The notes: generated by a model not told the origin, from the sequence alone. A stretch of 17,835 nt of DNA from an uncultured Eubacteriales bacterium (GCA_934444695.1 CAKSDF010000025.1:1-17835), one strand, 5' to 3'; positions 1-6,865 are shown, counted from the first letter of the stretch. Program-made: numbers and translations.

Positions 1-199
1 TTAGCAGTCGTTTCCAACTGTTGTCCCCCTCTGAAAGGCAGGTTCCTCACGCGTTACTCACCCGTCCGCCACTAAGTTATCTCGGTGATCCTTCAATAAG
101 CAAGCTTAAATCCGTCTCGGTGAGATAGCTCCGTTCGACTTGCATGTGTTAAGCACGCCGCCAGCGTTCGTCCTGAGCCAGGATCAAACTCTCTAAAAT
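1..199 (-). rRNA. rrs: 16S ribosomal RNA, 5' end (partial)
   Basis: Read on the minus strand, this contains the universal 16S 5' segment AGAGTTTGATCCTGGCTCAG (complement of 173-192), followed by the expected first variable region, including the conserved GGCGGACGGGTGAGTAACGCG-type block near 45-65. Aligning the AGAGTTTGATC block to its place in E. coli 16S puts the mature 5' end near 199. Only about the first 200 bases of the gene are in the window; the rest lies off the left edge. Confidence 0.97.
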
Positions 200-424
200 T
201 TGTATCATATCGCCTCTCGGCGCTATAATCATTTTAAAGCTCTTAGCTCATTTTTTACGCTTTGCGTAATGATATGACTTTCACATATCTGTTTTTCAGA
301 AAATCCGTTTACTGAATTCTCAAGGAGTTTTTCCTTTAAAACTTCTCAAAAAAATCTCGGGTTCCTTCTATCGTTGTTTAATTTTCAAGGTCCGTCGCTC
401 ACTCAGCTCTTCGCTTGTGCGCGG
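200..424 (-). other. rrn transcribed leader upstream of 16S
   Basis: This lies between the proximal rrn promoter and the mature 16S 5' end. On the minus strand it holds two related blocks, CCTTGAAAATTAAACAA (near 376-392) and CCTTGAGAATTCAGTAAAC (near 308-326), a motif type common in Firmicute rrn leaders. Around 310-340 is a small hairpin (AGTTTT/AAAACT and AAGGA/TCCTT alternatives). An AGAGCTTTAAAA stretch near 232-243 faintly resembles a boxA antitermination site. The partner strand of the processing stalk would lie downstream of 16S, outside the window. Confidence 0.6.
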
Positions 425-430
425 AAGCTT

Positions 431-459
431 ATTATACATCACTCTTCCGTGTTTGTCAA
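431..459 (-). promoter_or_regulatory. rrn promoter P2 (proximal)
   Basis: On the minus strand there is a perfect TTGACA (454-459), a 17-base spacer, and a perfect TATAAT (431-436). An A/T-rich stretch directly upstream (460-480) resembles an UP element. Consensus boxes with ideal spacing just ahead of 16S are expected for a strong sigma-A rrn promoter. Confidence 0.88.
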
Positions 460-545
460 GTACTTTTTTTAAACTTTTTTTGCTTTTCCCAAAGTCATCT
501 TTAAAAGTTCTTATTTCGTACTTGCCTCTCGCTGAGTGCCCCGAT

Positions 546-574
546 ATAATACCAAAATTACCGCCCGTTGTCAA
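546..574 (-). promoter_or_regulatory. rrn promoter P1 (distal)
   Basis: On the minus strand there is TTGACA (569-574), a 17-base spacer, and TATTAT (546-551). Runs of A on the transcribed-sense strand upstream (575-605) form a second UP-like element. With P2 this gives the usual tandem rrn promoter arrangement, 115 bases apart. Confidence 0.8.
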
Positions 575-680
575 CCCCTTTTTTTCATTTTTTTAAAACT
601 TTTTTCGCTCGTCCAAATATTGGGGAGATTTCGGTTTTTCCGGGCATATATTGTGTCCTCATTTCTTCTCTTTGGATATT

Positions 681-709
681 TTGAACAAAAAGGGAAAGAG
701 TAATATCAT
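681..709 (+). promoter_or_regulatory. possible sleB promoter
   Basis: TTGAAC (681-686), a 17-base spacer and TATCAT (704-709) would start transcription near 716, leaving a leader of about 18 bases before the sleB ATG. This fits sigma-A better than the forespore sigma-G pattern usual for sleB. The boxes could be chance matches in AT-rich DNA. Confidence 0.35.
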
Positions 710-733
710 CACAGCATTTAGCGAGGTATATAT

Positions 734-1426
734 ATGAAAGGGACAAAATGTTTTTCGGCAAAGAAATTATGGCAGCTTGCGGTCATTATTTTTATCAACA
801 TTCTCATTATTGCGGTGGCCTTTTCTCAATCGGCCGACGCGCTTTCGAAGGTAGGCTCCACCGGATCGGAGGTCAGGGAAATTCAGACCCGCCTGAAAAA
901 GTGGGGATATTTTGATTCGACGGTGGACGGGATCTATGGCACAAAGACCAAAAACGCCGTTATATATTTTCAAAAGAAGAACGGGCTGACAGCCGACGGC
1001 ATTTGCGGAAAGAAAACCCTCGCGGCAATGGGCATAAGCAGTTCGTCGTCATCCTCTTCGTCTTCATCGTCATCCTCAAGCGATCTCAATCTGCTGGCGC
1101 GGCTCATTTCGGCCGAGGCACGCGGAGAAAGCTATGTGGGCCAGGTGGCGGTGGGAGCGGTGGTGCTCAACCGTGTCAAGCATTCCTCCTTCCCCAATTC
1201 CATTTCCGGAGTGATTTATCAGTCGGGGGCGTTTTCCTGTCTTAACGACGGGCAGTTCTGGCAGCCGGTGGCCGACAGCTCATACAAGGCCGCCCGCGAC
1301 GCCCTCAACGGATGGGATCCTTCGGGAGGGGCCATATACTATTATAATCCGGTGACGGCAAAAAGTCAGTGGATACGTTCACGACCGATAATCGCCACCA
1401 TCGGAAAGCACGTTTTTTGCTCGTAG
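734..1426 (+). CDS. sleB: SleB/CwlJ-type spore cortex-lytic (cell wall) hydrolase
   Basis: The 230-residue product has an N-terminal hydrophobic segment (about 13-31) ending in an ADA signal-peptidase-like site (34-36), so it should be exported. Residues 39-99 form a peptidoglycan-binding type 1 domain (GSEVREIQTRL, DGIYGTKTKNAV, FQKKNGL). A run of 15 serines (102-116) links it to a Hydrolase_2/SleB catalytic domain (117-230). Within this, ISAEARGE places Glu128 at the position of the family's catalytic acid, and GQVAVGAVVLNRV follows. SleB proteins degrade muramic-lactam peptidoglycan of the spore cortex during germination. The architecture matches SleB, though the linker is short and low-complexity. 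No ypeB partner lies downstream, unlike in Bacillus. A vegetative wall-hydrolase role cannot be excluded. GAGGT six bases before the ATG supports the start. Confidence 0.85.
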   Translation: MKGTKCFSAKKLWQLAVIIFINILIIAVAFSQSADALSKVGSTGSEVREIQTRLKKWGYFDSTVDGIYGTKTKNAVIYFQKKNGLTADGICGKKTLAAMGISSSSSSSSSSSSSSSDLNLLARLISAEARGESYVGQVAVGAVVLNRVKHSSFPNSISGVIYQSGAFSCLNDGQFWQPVADSSYKAARDALNGWDPSGGAIYYYNPVTAKSQWIRSRPIIATIGKHVFCS

Positions 1427-1509
1427 GCTTTTGCAGGGAGGCACACAAAGCCACGCCAAAAACAGAAAAGCTTCGCAGGCTTGAGATTTTTTGTTTGTAG
1501 CAAAGCTAA

Positions 1510-1544
1510 GGCCGCGGTAGGGAAATCTTTTTCCGACCGCGGCC
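1510..1544 (+). terminator. hairpin between convergent sleB and HIT gene
   Basis: A perfect nine-base stem, GGCCGCGGT (1510-1518) with ACCGCGGCC (1536-1544), is extended inside by GGAAA/TTTCC around a small loop. The following tract TTAGTTTTA is only moderately T-rich, so it is an imperfect terminator for sleB. It may act in both directions. A weaker candidate, a five-base stem at 1468-1482 followed by GAGATTTTTTG, lies just upstream. Confidence 0.55.
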
Positions 1545-1617
1545 CGGTTAGTTTTAAAGCTTTCGGCGGTATATTCACGCAGCGTCTACCTGCCGTCGGC
1601 CTGGTTTGCCTTTTGCA

Positions 1618-1956
1618 TCAGCCCGGAGGCCACTGCATTTGGCGTTTGCCCAAAATATGAAAATGAAGATGTTTTACACTTTGCTGTCCGAGCTCTCCGA
1701 CATTGGAAACCACGCGGAAACCTTCATCAAGGCCGTTTTCCTTTGCTATCTTTGCGATAACCTCGAAAATATGAGCCACAATGGCGCTGTTTTCGGGAGT
1801 TATTTCGGCGGCCGAGGCAATATGTTCCTTAGGAATTACAAGGCCGTGGAAGGGCGCCTGGGGGTCGATATCGGCAAAGGCATACACCTTATCGTCCTCG
1901 TAAAGCTTTTTGGACGGAATTTCTCCCGCTGCTATTTTACAAAAAAGGCAGTCCAT
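1618..1956 (-). CDS. HIT-family (HINT-type) nucleotide-binding hydrolase
   Basis: The 112-residue product matches the HINT branch of the histidine-triad superfamily over its full length. It has an N-terminal CLFCKI (Cys3, Cys6), the nucleotide-binding strand HGLVIPKEHI (37-46), and the signature HLHFHIL, with His96, His98 and His100 forming the triad. It ends in the typical QMQWPPG tail. HINT proteins hydrolyse nucleoside phosphoramidates and aminoacyl-AMP adducts in the cytoplasm. Their in vivo role in Firmicutes is not settled. GGAGGTG lies seven bases upstream of the ATG (complement of 1962-1968). It has its own promoter and is probably monocistronic. No residue expected for activity is missing. 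Confidence 0.95.
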   Translation of the reverse strand: MDCLFCKIAAGEIPSKKLYEDDKVYAFADIDPQAPFHGLVIPKEHIASAAEITPENSAIVAHIFEVIAKIAKENGLDEGFRVVSNVGELGQQSVKHLHFHILGKRQMQWPPG

Positions 1957-2013
1957 TTTTTCACCTCCGTTATTATATGAAATTTTACTCGGTAGGTTTG
2001 CGGATCTATACTT

Positions 2014-2042
2014 ATTATAATGCCGCTTTTCGGGAAATTCAA
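2014..2042 (-). promoter_or_regulatory. promoter of the HIT gene
   Basis: On the minus strand there is TTGAAT (2037-2042), a 17-base spacer, and a perfect TATAAT (2014-2019). This predicts a start near 2007 and a leader of about 50 bases. It lies in the glgP-HIT gap, so the two leftward genes are probably transcribed separately, although I see no strong terminator after glgP. Confidence 0.7.
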
Positions 2043-2109
2043 GAGCGAAAAGGTGTAAGACTCCCTTTTCTCCTCGGATGTCGCCGCATCATTTCGGCAG
2101 TTTAGCAAA

Positions 2110-4509
2110 TTATTTAACCGGCTTGCAGTTCCAGATGTCCCTTGCGTAATCGGCGATGGCGCGATCGGAAGCAAACCTTCCGGCCTTTGCGATGTTGACG
2201 ATGGACATTTTGCCGAAGGTATCCTTATCGCAATAGAGTTTATCCACCTTTTCGTGGGCGCGGCAATAGCTTTCAAAGTCGGCAAGCACCATATAATTAT
2301 CCCTGTCGAGCAGCGAGCTTACCACCGCCTCAAAGCTGTGTCCGGCAAAGCCGCGCTGAGCCATATCCACCGCCTGTTTAATGGCGGGATTATTATAATA
2401 GTATTGACGGGGATTGTAGGAAAGCTTAAGCTCCTTGGCCTCCTCGGCATTCATTCCGAAGATGACGATGTTGTCGTCCCCTACCGCCTCGTGTATTTCC
2501 ACGTTGGCTCCGTCCTCGGTACCAAGGGTGATGGCGCCGTTGAGCATAAGCTTCATATTACCGGTTCCAGATGCCTCGGTTCCGGCAAGGGATATCTGTT
2601 CGCTTATATCGGCCGCGGGAACGAGCAGCTCAGCCAGGGTCACGCGGTAATCCTCAACATAAACCACCTTGAGCTTACCCTTTGCGTCGGGGTCGCTGTC
2701 GATAAGCTTTGCAATGCAGCAGATAAACTGGATTATCTGTTTGGCAAGGTAATATCCCGGAGCGGATTTTGCGCCGAAAATATATGTCTTGGGCACAAAA
2801 GGCTCGTTTGGATGATCCTTTATCCAAAGGTATTCTGAAAGAATATGCAAAGCGTTAAGGTGCTGGCGCTTGTATTCATGCAGGCGCTTTATCTGAATGT
2901 CGAAAATAGAATCGGGATCGCAGTCTCCCCCGCCGGTCTTTTTGATATATTCAGCAAGGCGTATCTTATTGCTGCGTTTTATCTTTGCAAGTTCTTCTTT
3001 GACCGCCGCATCGTCTTTATATTCGAGCAGTTTAGAAAGTTTTTCGGCGTCGGTTATAAAGCCGTTTCCGATGAGCTTTTTCAGGTATGCCGAAAGCTCG
3101 GGATTGGCCTGGCAAAGCCAACGGCGATGGGCGATACCGTTGGTAACATTGGTGAATTTATCGGGGGTGAGATTATAAAAGTCGCGGAAAACCTCGTCCT
3201 TTAGTATCTCACTGTGAAGGCGCGAAACGCCGTTGACCTTATGGCAGGCGGCCACCGCAAGGTTGGCCATCTTGACCACTCCGTCGCGGATTATGGCCGT
3301 GCGCTCGACATAATCGGCATCGTGGGTCTGTTCCCATACCCATGCTCTGTGACGGTTGTCGATCTCGGTTACTATCTGGAAAATGCGGGGCAGTCTCGCC
3401 TTGAAAAGGTCGATAGGCCAGCATTCGAGAGCCTCGCTCATAACGGTATGATTGGTGTATGCCACGGTTCTGACCACTATATCCCATGCCTTTTCCCAGG
3501 TGTATCCGCACTCGTCCAGCAATATACGCATAAGCTCGGGAACGGCAAGCACCGGATGGGTGTCGTTGGTATGAATGGCAGCCAGGGAGGGCAGTTCGTC
3601 CATACTGTGATTTTTAAGATGATTCTTCACAATATCCTGAATAGAGGCCGACACAAGGAAATACTGCTGGCGCAGACGAAGGGATTTTCCTTCCCTATGG
3701 TTGTCGGCGGGATAAAGCACCTTGCTTATGACCTCGGCCATAGCCTCCTGCTCGATGGCGCGCATATAGTCGCCGTCGTTAAAAAGCTTCATATCGAGGC
3801 CGGGAGACTCTGCGCTCCACAGTCTTAAAAGAGAAACGCCCTTTCCGTCCACTCCGGCCACCATCATATCGTGGGGAATGGCCTTGACGGGGGTATAATT
3901 TTCGTGCTCAACGTGGTGGTAGTTTCCGTCCCACCAATCACGTATGTTGCCGTCGAATCTCACCTCAATGGCATCGTCGGGATGCTCCACAAACCACACT
4001 TCTCCCCCCGGAAGCCAAAAATCGGGAAGCTCGGTCTGCCACCCGTCCACAAGCTTCTGACGGAATATGCCGTATTCATAACGGATGGAATATCCCATTG
4101 CCGGATACTTGCCCGAGGCCAGTCCGTCGAGATAGCAGGCTGCAAGACGGCCGAGGCCGCCGTTTCCGAGACCTGCATCGGGTTCCATTTCATATATCTT
4201 ATCTATCTTTACTCCGAATTTCGCAAGAGCCTTGGAAATGGGAGATGTGATGTTAAGGTTGAAAAGTGTATTCTTCAAAGAGCGGCCCATCAAAAACTCC
4301 ATACACAGATAATATACCTGCTTTGTGTTTTGCTGCTCGGCCTTTTGCATAAACTCGTTCCGGTCTTTGACCAAAATATCCTTTACCACAAGCACAACGG
4401 CTTTATAGATGTGTTCGTCGCTTGCGTCTTCGGGAGAAAGGCCGAAATGGGTGGAAAGCTTTTCCTTTATAAGTTCGGCCGCCCGCTCAACGGTAAGTCC
4501 TGTTTTCAT
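2110..4509 (-). CDS. glgP: glycogen/starch/maltodextrin phosphorylase (GT35)
   Basis: The 799-residue product is a full-length alpha-glucan phosphorylase, which releases glucose-1-phosphate from alpha-1,4-glucans using phosphate and pyridoxal phosphate. Visible landmarks are YYLCMEFLMGRSL (66-78), GNGGLGRLAACYLDGLAS (115-132), AAIHTNDTHPVLAVPELMR (310-328), DIQIKRLHEYKRQHLN (537-552), and the PLP signature EASGTGNMK (645-653), in which Lys653 should carry the cofactor. The N-terminus lacks the long regulatory extension of animal enzymes, as is normal for bacteria. AAGGAG (complement of 4517-4522) lies seven bases before the ATG. No other glycogen genes adjoin it, so it stands alone rather than in a glg operon. 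Substrate preference between glycogen and maltodextrin cannot be read from the sequence. Confidence 0.97.
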   Translation of the reverse strand: MKTGLTVERAAELIKEKLSTHFGLSPEDASDEHIYKAVVLVVKDILVKDRNEFMQKAEQQNTKQVYYLCMEFLMGRSLKNTLFNLNITSPISKALAKFGVKIDKIYEMEPDAGLGNGGLGRLAACYLDGLASGKYPAMGYSIRYEYGIFRQKLVDGWQTELPDFWLPGGEVWFVEHPDDAIEVRFDGNIRDWWDGNYHHVEHENYTPVKAIPHDMMVAGVDGKGVSLLRLWSAESPGLDMKLFNDGDYMRAIEQEAMAEVISKVLYPADNHREGKSLRLRQQYFLVSASIQDIVKNHLKNHSMDELPSLAAIHTNDTHPVLAVPELMRILLDECGYTWEKAWDIVVRTVAYTNHTVMSEALECWPIDLFKARLPRIFQIVTEIDNRHRAWVWEQTHDADYVERTAIIRDGVVKMANLAVAACHKVNGVSRLHSEILKDEVFRDFYNLTPDKFTNVTNGIAHRRWLCQANPELSAYLKKLIGNGFITDAEKLSKLLEYKDDAAVKEELAKIKRSNKIRLAEYIKKTGGGDCDPDSIFDIQIKRLHEYKRQHLNALHILSEYLWIKDHPNEPFVPKTYIFGAKSAPGYYLAKQIIQFICCIAKLIDSDPDAKGKLKVVYVEDYRVTLAELLVPAADISEQISLAGTEASGTGNMKLMLNGAITLGTEDGANVEIHEAVGDDNIVIFGMNAEEAKELKLSYNPRQYYYNNPAIKQAVDMAQRGFAGHSFEAVVSSLLDRDNYMVLADFESYCRAHEKVDKLYCDKDTFGKMSIVNIAKAGRFASDRAIADYARDIWNCKPVK

Positions 4510-4552
4510 AAGACTGCTCCTTCACTTTAAAACTACATTGTAATTTTAACAT

Positions 4553-4558
4553 ATTATA
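4553..4558 (-). promoter_or_regulatory. possible -10 box of glgP
   Basis: A perfect TATAAT on the minus strand lies 43 bases upstream of the glgP ATG. The -35 position at 16-18 bases has no good hexamer; a TTGATA occurs only 13 bases upstream. An activator-dependent promoter or a chance match are both possible. Confidence 0.3.
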
Positions 4559-4768
4559 CTCAAAAAGCAAGTATCAAATGTTGATTTTCTTTGTTTTGAC
4601 CAAAAATCGGGATAAATTTAAACGTCAGCTTTTTGTTTAATGACTTTTTAGAATTATAAAATTCCTCATCGCAATACTTTTGGGTAAAAACAGCACAATC
4701 GCCCTGAAAAACCGTTTTCCTGATCAAAGAGGTCTTCAAAGAGGTTTGCGGTTATCGCCGCCGTATGA

Positions 4769-4840
4769 TGCGGTTATACGTTATATAAGGATTATAGGTT
4801 ATATTGCGGTTATACAATATATAAGAATAAAGATATAAGC
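4769..4840. repeat. imperfect 36-base tandem duplication in AT-rich gap
   Basis: Two adjacent 36-base units begin at 4769 and 4805. Their first 21 bases match at 19 positions (shared TGCGGTTATAC and TATATAAG), and the remainder diverges. A partial third copy, TGCGGTTAT, starts at 4747, and a pair of TGCTGCA motifs follows near 4865-4891. The repeat sits in the 585-base gap between glgP and the first XRE gene (4510-5094), where I see no credible coding sequence on either strand. Confidence 0.65.
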
Positions 4841-4904
4841 CATTACGTAACATACATTATATATTGCTGCATAAGCTAATATAATGCTGCACAAAGGCAC
4901 AAAA

Positions 4905-4939
4905 TATAAATAAACAAAAAACGCCGGCAAAATGCCGGC
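4905..4939 (-). terminator. rho-independent terminator, leftward
   Basis: GCCGGC (4923-4928) and GCCGGC (4934-4939) are self-complementary and form a six-base GC stem with a five-base loop. On the minus strand the stem is followed by GTTTTTTGTTTATTT. It terminates any leftward transcript from the XRE gene or from the candidate small RNA. Confidence 0.7.
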
Positions 4940-5030
4940 CAAAGTATTTATTTCAAAGCATCCGCAAAACCATTGTTTCGGGAACGGAAAAGGACTTCAA
5001 AAGGCCCGTTCAAGAGTCCTTTGTCAAATG
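4905..5030 (-). ncRNA. candidate small RNA between XRE gene and glgP
   Basis: A TTGTAT (complement of 5061-5066), 18-base spacer and TATGAT (complement of 5037-5042) could start a leftward transcript near 5030. The transcript would contain the stem AAAGGACT/AGTCCTTT (4989-4996 with 5015-5022) and end at a GCCGGC hairpin followed by a T-rich tract. There is no open reading frame of note. The weak promoter makes this tentative; the region could instead be a read-through tail of the XRE gene with a backup terminator. Confidence 0.25.
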
Positions 5031-5072
5031 GTATACATCATATAATATATAACTAATAATATACAACCCCAC

Positions 5073-5094
5073 AAAAAAAGACGCCCCACGCGCC
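5073..5094 (-). terminator. terminator directly after leftward XRE gene
   Basis: Immediately after the TAA, the minus strand reads GGCGCGTGGGGCGTC and then seven T. The hairpin has five pairs, including one G-T, around a GTGGG loop. The position and T-run support intrinsic termination, although the stem is short. Confidence 0.6.
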
Positions 5095-5304
5095 TTAAAA
5101 GCCGAGCAGGGTGTTAGGGTCTGTCTCCAGTATCTCGCAAATTTCGACCAGTTTTGTCGCCGAGATGTCGCACTTGCCAATTTCGTAATATGTGTAGGTT
5201 GAGCGATGGACGTTCATTTTTTCCGATACCTGAAGCTGGGTCATCCCTTTTGCTTTTCTTATGTTTCTAAGGCTTTGTCCCAACTCTTTTTTGTCCTTTA
5301 CCAT
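5095..5304 (-). CDS. XRE-family helix-turn-helix regulator (69 aa)
   Basis: The 69-residue protein is little more than a Cro/C1-type DNA-binding domain. LGQSLRNIRKAKGMTQLQVSEKM forms helices 1-2, NVHRSTYTYYEIGK the recognition helix region, and CDISATKLVEICEILETDPNTLLGF helices 4-5. There is no sensor or oligomerisation domain, as in many small phage-like or toxin-antitoxin-like repressors. GAGGTGAG lies just upstream of the ATG. It diverges from a second XRE gene across 120 bases, with the two promoters back to back. Target genes are unknown; regulating its own promoter and its neighbour's is the simplest inference. No toxin or phage gene adjoins it. Confidence 0.88.
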   Translation of the reverse strand: MVKDKKELGQSLRNIRKAKGMTQLQVSEKMNVHRSTYTYYEIGKCDISATKLVEICEILETDPNTLLGF

Positions 5305-5322
5305 ATTCTCACCTCTTTCTAT

Positions 5323-5351
5323 ATATTACACTTTTAAATATGGTATGTCAA
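5323..5351 (-). promoter_or_regulatory. promoter of leftward XRE gene
   Basis: On the minus strand there is a perfect TTGACA (5346-5351), a 17-base spacer, and TAATAT (5323-5328). The predicted start near 5316 leaves a leader of only about 12 bases carrying the ribosome binding site. Confidence 0.7.
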
Positions 5352-5363
5352 TACATTAATTGT
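5343..5363. promoter_or_regulatory. operator-like dyads between divergent XRE promoters
   Basis: Two small dyads lie at the promoter junction. GTAT-GTCA-ATAC (5343-5354) covers the -35 box of the leftward promoter. ACATTAATTGT (5353-5363, four of five pairs symmetric) lies between the two -35 boxes. Such sites are where a Cro/C1-type repressor would control both directions. They are short, so this is suggestive only. Confidence 0.3.
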
Positions 5364-5388
5364 TCGTTTAGTAATTTTAATATATCAT
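5360..5388 (+). promoter_or_regulatory. probable promoter of rightward XRE gene
   Basis: TTGTTC (5360-5365), a 17-base spacer and TATCAT (5383-5388) would start transcription near 5395, about 30 bases before the ATG at 5425. Its -35 box is only eight bases from the -35 box of the leftward promoter. Confidence 0.45.
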
Positions 5389-5424
5389 TTATTCAGGATG
5401 ACGACAGCCCAAGGAGGTAATCTA

Positions 5425-5673
5425 ATGGAAGGCAATCGTTCGGTTTTACTGTTAAAGGATTATGGGCACATAGATATCAGACTGAAAGAAATGCTCGAAG
5501 CAAAAGGTATGACAAGAAACGCTCTTGCCGACGCCATCGGTTCAAATTTTGAAGTCATAAATAATTGGTATAAAGGAAATCTCGGAAAGATCGATGCCGA
5601 TGTTCTGGCAAGAATCTGTTATGTTCTCGAATGCCGTGTGGAGGATCTGATAGTTTATAAGGACAAACCTTGA
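5425..5673 (+). CDS. XRE-family regulator, HTH_26-type (82 aa)
   Basis: The ATG at 5425 is preferred over an in-frame ATG at 5398 because a strong AAGGAGGT (5411-5418) lies six bases before it; with the earlier start the binding site would be inside the gene. The 82-residue protein is one Cro/C1-like domain of the PF13443 kind: IRLKEMLEAKGMTRNALADAIG (helices 1-2), NFEVINNWYKGNLGKI (recognition helix), then DADVLARICYVLECRVEDLI, typical of that family's ending. It has no effector domain. It differs clearly from the leftward XRE protein, so the pair is not a recent duplication. Function is unknown; the shared control region suggests the two regulate each other. Confidence 0.88.
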   Translation: MEGNRSVLLLKDYGHIDIRLKEMLEAKGMTRNALADAIGSNFEVINNWYKGNLGKIDADVLARICYVLECRVEDLIVYKDKP

Positions 5674-5725
5674 CATATAACGTTTCCCATCTTTTTAGCT
5701 TGATTGAATCTATCCTTTTTATTTT

Positions 5726-5761
5726 CCGTGATTTTATCTTTAAGGTCACGGATTTGTTTTT
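5726..5761 (+). terminator. possible terminator after rightward XRE gene
   Basis: CCGTGA (5726-5731) pairs with TCACGG (5746-5751) around a 14-base loop and is followed by ATTTGTTTTT. The large loop makes it modest. It lies 53 bases after the stop codon. Confidence 0.4.
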
Positions 5762-5793
5762 GCAATTTGTACCGCGAGCAGGCGGAAAAGCAC

Positions 5794-5822
5794 TTGAATT
5801 TAACCGGGCAAAGGTTTAAAAT
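5794..5822 (+). promoter_or_regulatory. possible promoter of the thioesterase gene
   Basis: TTGAAT (5794-5799), a 17-base spacer and TAAAAT (5817-5822) predict a start near 5829 and a leader of about 225 bases. It is the best match to sigma-A in the 382-base gap 5674-6055. Confidence 0.4.
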
Positions 5823-5931
5823 AAAGGCGGTCGAAAAGTTTGCGTCCGTAAGCGGTACTTTTATCGGCAAAAACATAGATAAAGGCTGCAAAAAGGGTCA
5901 GCATACTCTGCAGCACCGACTACAATAACGT

Positions 5932-6055
5932 CCGCAGAAACAAATACCCGCGGCAACAAAAAGCCGCAATTGCCGACGGCAAAAACCTCGGCCGCAGCAT
6001 TAATAACAAAAGCAGCAAAAGCAACGAAACACAACGGTAACAAACGGTGATAACA
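5932..6055 (+). other. T-poor, A/C-rich leader before the thioesterase gene
   Basis: The plus strand has only about 10 T in 124 bases and is rich in CAA, CAG and GCA runs. Apart from a small GCGGC/GCCGC stem near 5950-5965 it should be largely unstructured as RNA. There is no coding evidence. It probably forms the 5' untranslated region of the next gene. Confidence 0.5.
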
Positions 6056-6802
6056 ATGAATGAAGCAAACAATTTATCGGACAACAGACTGGTCTTTTCA
6101 AAGAACCTGTGCGTAAAAAGCTACGACAGCGATATGTTCAAGCAAATGTCGCTGCCGGCAATTATGAGATATCTCCAGGAAATTGCGGGGGAGCATTTAT
6201 CCTGCCTCGATCTTCCCTATGAAAAGATGTTTTCGGACGGAGTGGTGTTTTTGCTGTCGGGGCTTGAAATACACGTGTATACCCCTCCGGTACTTTGGCA
6301 GGACATAACCCTAAGCACCTGGAGCTACGGAATAAAGGGCGCAACCTTTACCCGCAACAGCCGCATATGCGATAAAACCGGCAGCACACTCGTAGAAGCC
6401 TCGGCAGGCTGGTTTTTGGCAAATCCCCAGACCCACAGAATCGTGCGGCCCAAGGACTATCCCCCGGTTTTGGCCATTCCCGAAAATCCCGACCCGGTCT
6501 TTTCAAACGGGCGGTTTCACATAAACAGGCCGGCCGATGCAAAAAAGCTTTGCGACCGGAAGGTGCTTTTTTCCGACGCCGATTACAACCGACACCTCAA
6601 CAATACAAAATATGCCGAGATAGTAACCGACATTTACAGCCAAAGACTTGAGCAAGGCCGCATATCTCACTTTAAAATAATATATGCCGGAGAGGCAAAG
6701 GTTTTTGACACAGTAGAGATTTTTGAAAGCGGCAACATTCTGCTCGGCACAAGGGACGGGCAGCGATGCTTTGAATGCGAAACCGAGTTTGTAAAAAGGT
6801 AG
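6056..6802 (+). CDS. acyl-ACP thioesterase (FatA/FatB-like, bacterial)
   Basis: The 248-residue protein is the usual length of bacterial PF01643 thioesterases, which hydrolyse acyl-acyl carrier protein to free fatty acid in the cytoplasm. It has the double hot-dog layout. The N-terminal half has SYDSDMFKQMSLPAIMRYLQE (22-42) and WSYGIKGATFTRNSRI (89-104). The C-terminal half has the active-site block SDADYNRHLNNTKYAEI (173-189), where Asp176, Asn178 and His180 fit the family's catalytic residues. The ATG at 6056 follows GGTGA by five bases; a GTG at 6047 is in frame but overlaps that site. The next gene encodes a DegV-type fatty-acid-binding protein, a fitting neighbour for lipid recycling, but a terminator separates the two. 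Chain-length preference cannot be judged. Confidence 0.9.
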   Translation: MNEANNLSDNRLVFSKNLCVKSYDSDMFKQMSLPAIMRYLQEIAGEHLSCLDLPYEKMFSDGVVFLLSGLEIHVYTPPVLWQDITLSTWSYGIKGATFTRNSRICDKTGSTLVEASAGWFLANPQTHRIVRPKDYPPVLAIPENPDPVFSNGRFHINRPADAKKLCDRKVLFSDADYNRHLNNTKYAEIVTDIYSQRLEQGRISHFKIIYAGEAKVFDTVEIFESGNILLGTRDGQRCFECETEFVKR

Positions 6803-6865
6803 ATACCGTTTGCGGGGCAAAAAGCGAAATTTCCCGAAAAACACGGGCAAAACAAGACAGGGCGA

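Noticed and set aside
601..733. Sigma-G (forespore) promoter for sleB
   Set aside because: A GCATA at 644-648 has no CATNNTA-like -10 at the required distance; the sigma-A-like pair at 681-709 fits better.
2254..4530. Several long plus-strand frames opposite glgP
   Set aside because: They lie antisense to an intact, highly conserved phosphorylase and show no domain or ribosome binding site; they are shadows of its codon use.
4747..4891. Replication origin or DnaA-box cluster
   Set aside because: The repeats do not match TTATCCACA and no dnaA, dnaN or rep gene is present.
5655..5928. Overlapping small frames on both strands after the rightward XRE gene
   Set aside because: Lys-rich or low-complexity translations with weak starts; the minus-strand one runs into the XRE gene. 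No recognisable family.
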